Below, piece by piece: positions 6,209 to 7,647 of a DNA stretch of 7,647 nt. The stretch lies in NCBI GenBank assembly GCA_023386395.1, contig JAEWJV010000127.1:1-7647 (forward strand), given 5' to 3'. The translations under genes were made by a program, and so were the position numbers. The DNA is from Bacteroidota bacterium (GTDB lineage: Bacteria > Bacteroidota > Bacteroidia > Chitinophagales > Chitinophagaceae). The notes below the pieces were generated by a model, which had not been told where the DNA came from, did not search any database, and saw only the letters and a program-made list of their open reading frames with translations. The stretch's first letter is position 1. Every line of letters starts with the position of its first letter.

Positions 6209-7386
6209 ATGCAGAAATTTTATTTAGCTTCTCTACTCGACAACGATTTTTATAAATTCACCATGCAGTTTGCCGTGGCGCGTTTGTTTCCCGGGCCAAA
6301 GCGAAATATCATTTCATCAATCGCGGCAAACATAGTTTCCCTGATGGTTTTGCAGCAGCATTGCAGCAGTCGGTAAATGGTATGTACGATTTAAAACTCA
6401 CCAAACAAGAGCGGCAGTTTCTTGCAGATACATGCCCCTACCTTCCGTCTACATATCTTGATTTTCTGGAAGGTTACCGCTATAACCCAAACGAAGTGCA
6501 TATACAGCAAACCGGCGGCGAATTATCGGTTGCCGTGGAAGGATATTGGTACCGCACCATTTTATGGGAAGTGCCTTTGCTATGCATGATAAGTGAATTG
6601 TATTACAGGCTGAATAATATGGAGCGCATAAGCGATGAGGAAGTATACGCTGTTACAAAAGAAAAGATAGAACGCTACAATAAACTCGGGATAACCATTG
6701 CAGAATTCGGCACACGCCGCAGGCATTCTTACGAAGTGCATAAAATTGTTATGCGTGCACTGGAAGAAAACGGCGGTGCTTCATTTGTGGGCACCAGCAA
6801 TGTGCATTTTGCGCAGCTTTACAACACAAAACCCATTGGCACGCATGCGCATGAATGGTTTATGTTTCATGCCGCAAAATATGGTTATAAAATGGCCAAT
6901 TCAATGGCGCTGGAACATTGGACGGAAACCTATCGCGGCGATTTGGGCATTGCTTTGTCCGATACATTCACTACAAAAGTTTTCTTTCAGCAATTCGATA
7001 AAAAGTTTGCGAAACTGTTTGATGGCGTTCGTCATGATAGTGGCGACCCGCTTGATTTTGCTGAGGCCACCATTGCCCATTATAAAAGCCTTGGCATCAA
7101 CCCGCTTTCAAAAACCATTATATTTTCTGATGCGTTGAATTTTGAAAAGGTAAAACGCATTGCAGCTTTTGCTAAAGATAAAATAGGCATATCTTTTGGC
7201 ATTGGCACCAATTTTACAAACGATGTGGGATTACCGCCCATGAATATTGAAATGAAACTTTCCGAAGCTTACCCCGAATGCGGGCCATGGACAAACGTGA
7301 TAAAGTTATCCGACGAAAAAGAAAAATACACCGGCGACGCCGGCAGCATTGCACTTGCCAAAACCATATTGCAGATTGAAGATTAA
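6209..7386 (+). CDS. pncB: Nicotinate phosphoribosyltransferase, reading frame broken by one base near the 5' end
   Basis: NAPRTase joins nicotinate to PRPP, using ATP, to give nicotinate mononucleotide in NAD salvage. The N-terminus MQKFYLASLLDNDFYKFTMQ is read from ATG 6209 and matches the start of E. coli PncB (SLLDTDAYKLHMQ). That frame runs to a stop at 6374-6376. The rest of the protein is in the -1 frame, from about 6295 to the stop at 7384-7386. Joined at about 6290-6301, they give about 392 residues, the normal length. In the joined protein: YHFINRG early on, FGTRRRHSYEV, FVGTSN, GTHAHEWF with His215 (the phosphohistidine H220 of E. coli PncB; codon 6850-6852), RHDSGDP and SFGIGTNFTNDVG. 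The body is intact and looks under selection. The break is a real mutation, a sequencing or assembly error, or (less likely) recoding. If real, the only late start is a TTG at 6361, which would drop about 51 residues including the DNDFYK region. Confidence 0.9.
6290..6301 (+). other. Frameshift site in pncB
   Basis: CCCGGGCCAAAG is where the 5' frame must pass into the -1 frame. One extra G in the GGG run would give FPGAKAKYHFINRG and restore a continuous gene. A -1 slip on A-AAG (6298-6301) would give FPGPKAKYHF instead. The first explanation, a one-base deletion, is simpler. Confidence 0.8.
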
Positions 7387-7436
7387 GAAAAACATTGCAG
7401 GCAGCCAACTACATTCATAGTTTAAAAATTTTCTTA

Positions 7437-7444
7437 CACCTTTG
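7437..7444 (+). promoter_or_regulatory. Candidate -7 promoter element of the MFS gene
   Basis: CACCTTTG, followed by C, matches seven of eight positions of TAnnTTTG and lies 20 bp before the ATG at 7465, a typical leader length. It is in the 78-bp gap after pncB. The -33 region holds only weak TTTG resemblance. Confidence 0.4.
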
Positions 7445-7464
7445 CGCAGCAAACCGGAAACACA

Positions 7465-7647
7465 ATGGCTAACGACAGAAAAGCAGCAGTAGGATTTATT
7501 TTTATTACGTTATTGATTGACACTATGGGCTGGGGGCTTATCATTCCCGTATTGCCCGAACTGATAGCCGAACTGAAACACATTTCCATCAATGAGGCAA
7601 GCGCTTATGGCGGGCTGCTTTTATCCACTTATGCCATCATACAATTC
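7465..7647 (+). CDS. TCR/Tet-type MFS efflux transporter, N-terminal fragment
   Basis: The first 61 codons of a major facilitator superfamily protein; the remaining roughly 340 residues lie beyond the right edge. After a short basic N-terminus (MANDRKAAVGF), the first membrane helix contains LLIDTMGWGLIIPVLPELI, the hallmark of drug:proton antiporters related to TetA, where this Asp-x-x-Gly...Pro-x-x-Pro pattern occurs in helix 1. A periplasmic loop and the start of helix 2 follow (YGGLLLSTYAIIQF). It would export a drug or metabolite from the inner membrane; the substrate cannot be told, and chromosomal Bacteroidota members of this group are often not resistance genes. No Shine-Dalgarno is seen before the ATG, but a candidate -7 element lies upstream. 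Confidence 0.85.
   Translation, partial: MANDRKAAVGFIFITLLIDTMGWGLIIPVLPELIAELKHISINEASAYGGLLLSTYAIIQF

Noticed and set aside
6698..7138. Open frame of 146 codons in another frame of pncB
   Set aside because: The pncB frame over the same bases contains the phosphohistidine motif and RHDSGDP; the alternative frame has no recognisable content.
1..7647. tRNA, rRNA, CRISPR, insertion sequences, riboswitches
   Set aside because: No cloverleaf, rRNA-like, repeat-spacer, transposase or terminal-repeat pattern was seen, and every intergenic gap is 138 bp or shorter.

Overview
The window looks like chromosomal DNA of a Bacteroidota bacterium, probably a Chitinophagaceae-like member. The reasons are a moderate A+T content, almost no Shine-Dalgarno sequences before start codons, candidate promoters ending in the Bacteroidota -7 element TAnnTTTG, and the character of the proteins (a Crp/Fnr regulator with an N-terminal Cys cluster, a TCR/Tet-type MFS pump). 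The lineage is inferred from these traits, not proven.

Layout. Positions 1-3243 hold three genes on the minus strand, transcribed right to left: a ClC-type anion channel/transporter with a CBS pair (1357-3243), a small four-helix membrane protein of unknown function (904-1329), and the start of a Cys/Met-metabolism PLP enzyme (1-856, cut by the window edge). The gaps of 27 and 47 bp would allow co-transcription. Divergent from the ClC gene across a 138-bp intergenic region is a Crp/Fnr-family regulator (3382-4071, plus). It converges on a minus-strand pair: an endonuclease Q-like PHP nuclease (4100-5377) and, upstream of it, a SAM-dependent methyltransferase (5461-6147). Divergent from the methyltransferase is nicotinate phosphoribosyltransferase (6209-7386, plus), whose reading frame is broken by one base near its 5' end. 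A Tet-type MFS exporter begins at 7465 and runs off the right edge.

No single multi-gene pathway is visible. The genes cover sulfur amino-acid metabolism, anion transport, possible redox-responsive regulation, DNA repair, NAD salvage and drug export. I see no mobile element, CRISPR array, tRNA or rRNA, and no convincing novel system. The points most worth a second look are: (1) the frameshift in pncB; (2) a bacterial EndoQ ending exactly in QMTLF, which resembles a beta sliding-clamp binding pentapeptide; (3) the FNR-like cysteine set of the Crp/Fnr protein, including a Cys at the place of FNR Cys122; and (4) a PLP enzyme that lacks the usual phosphate-binding Arg.
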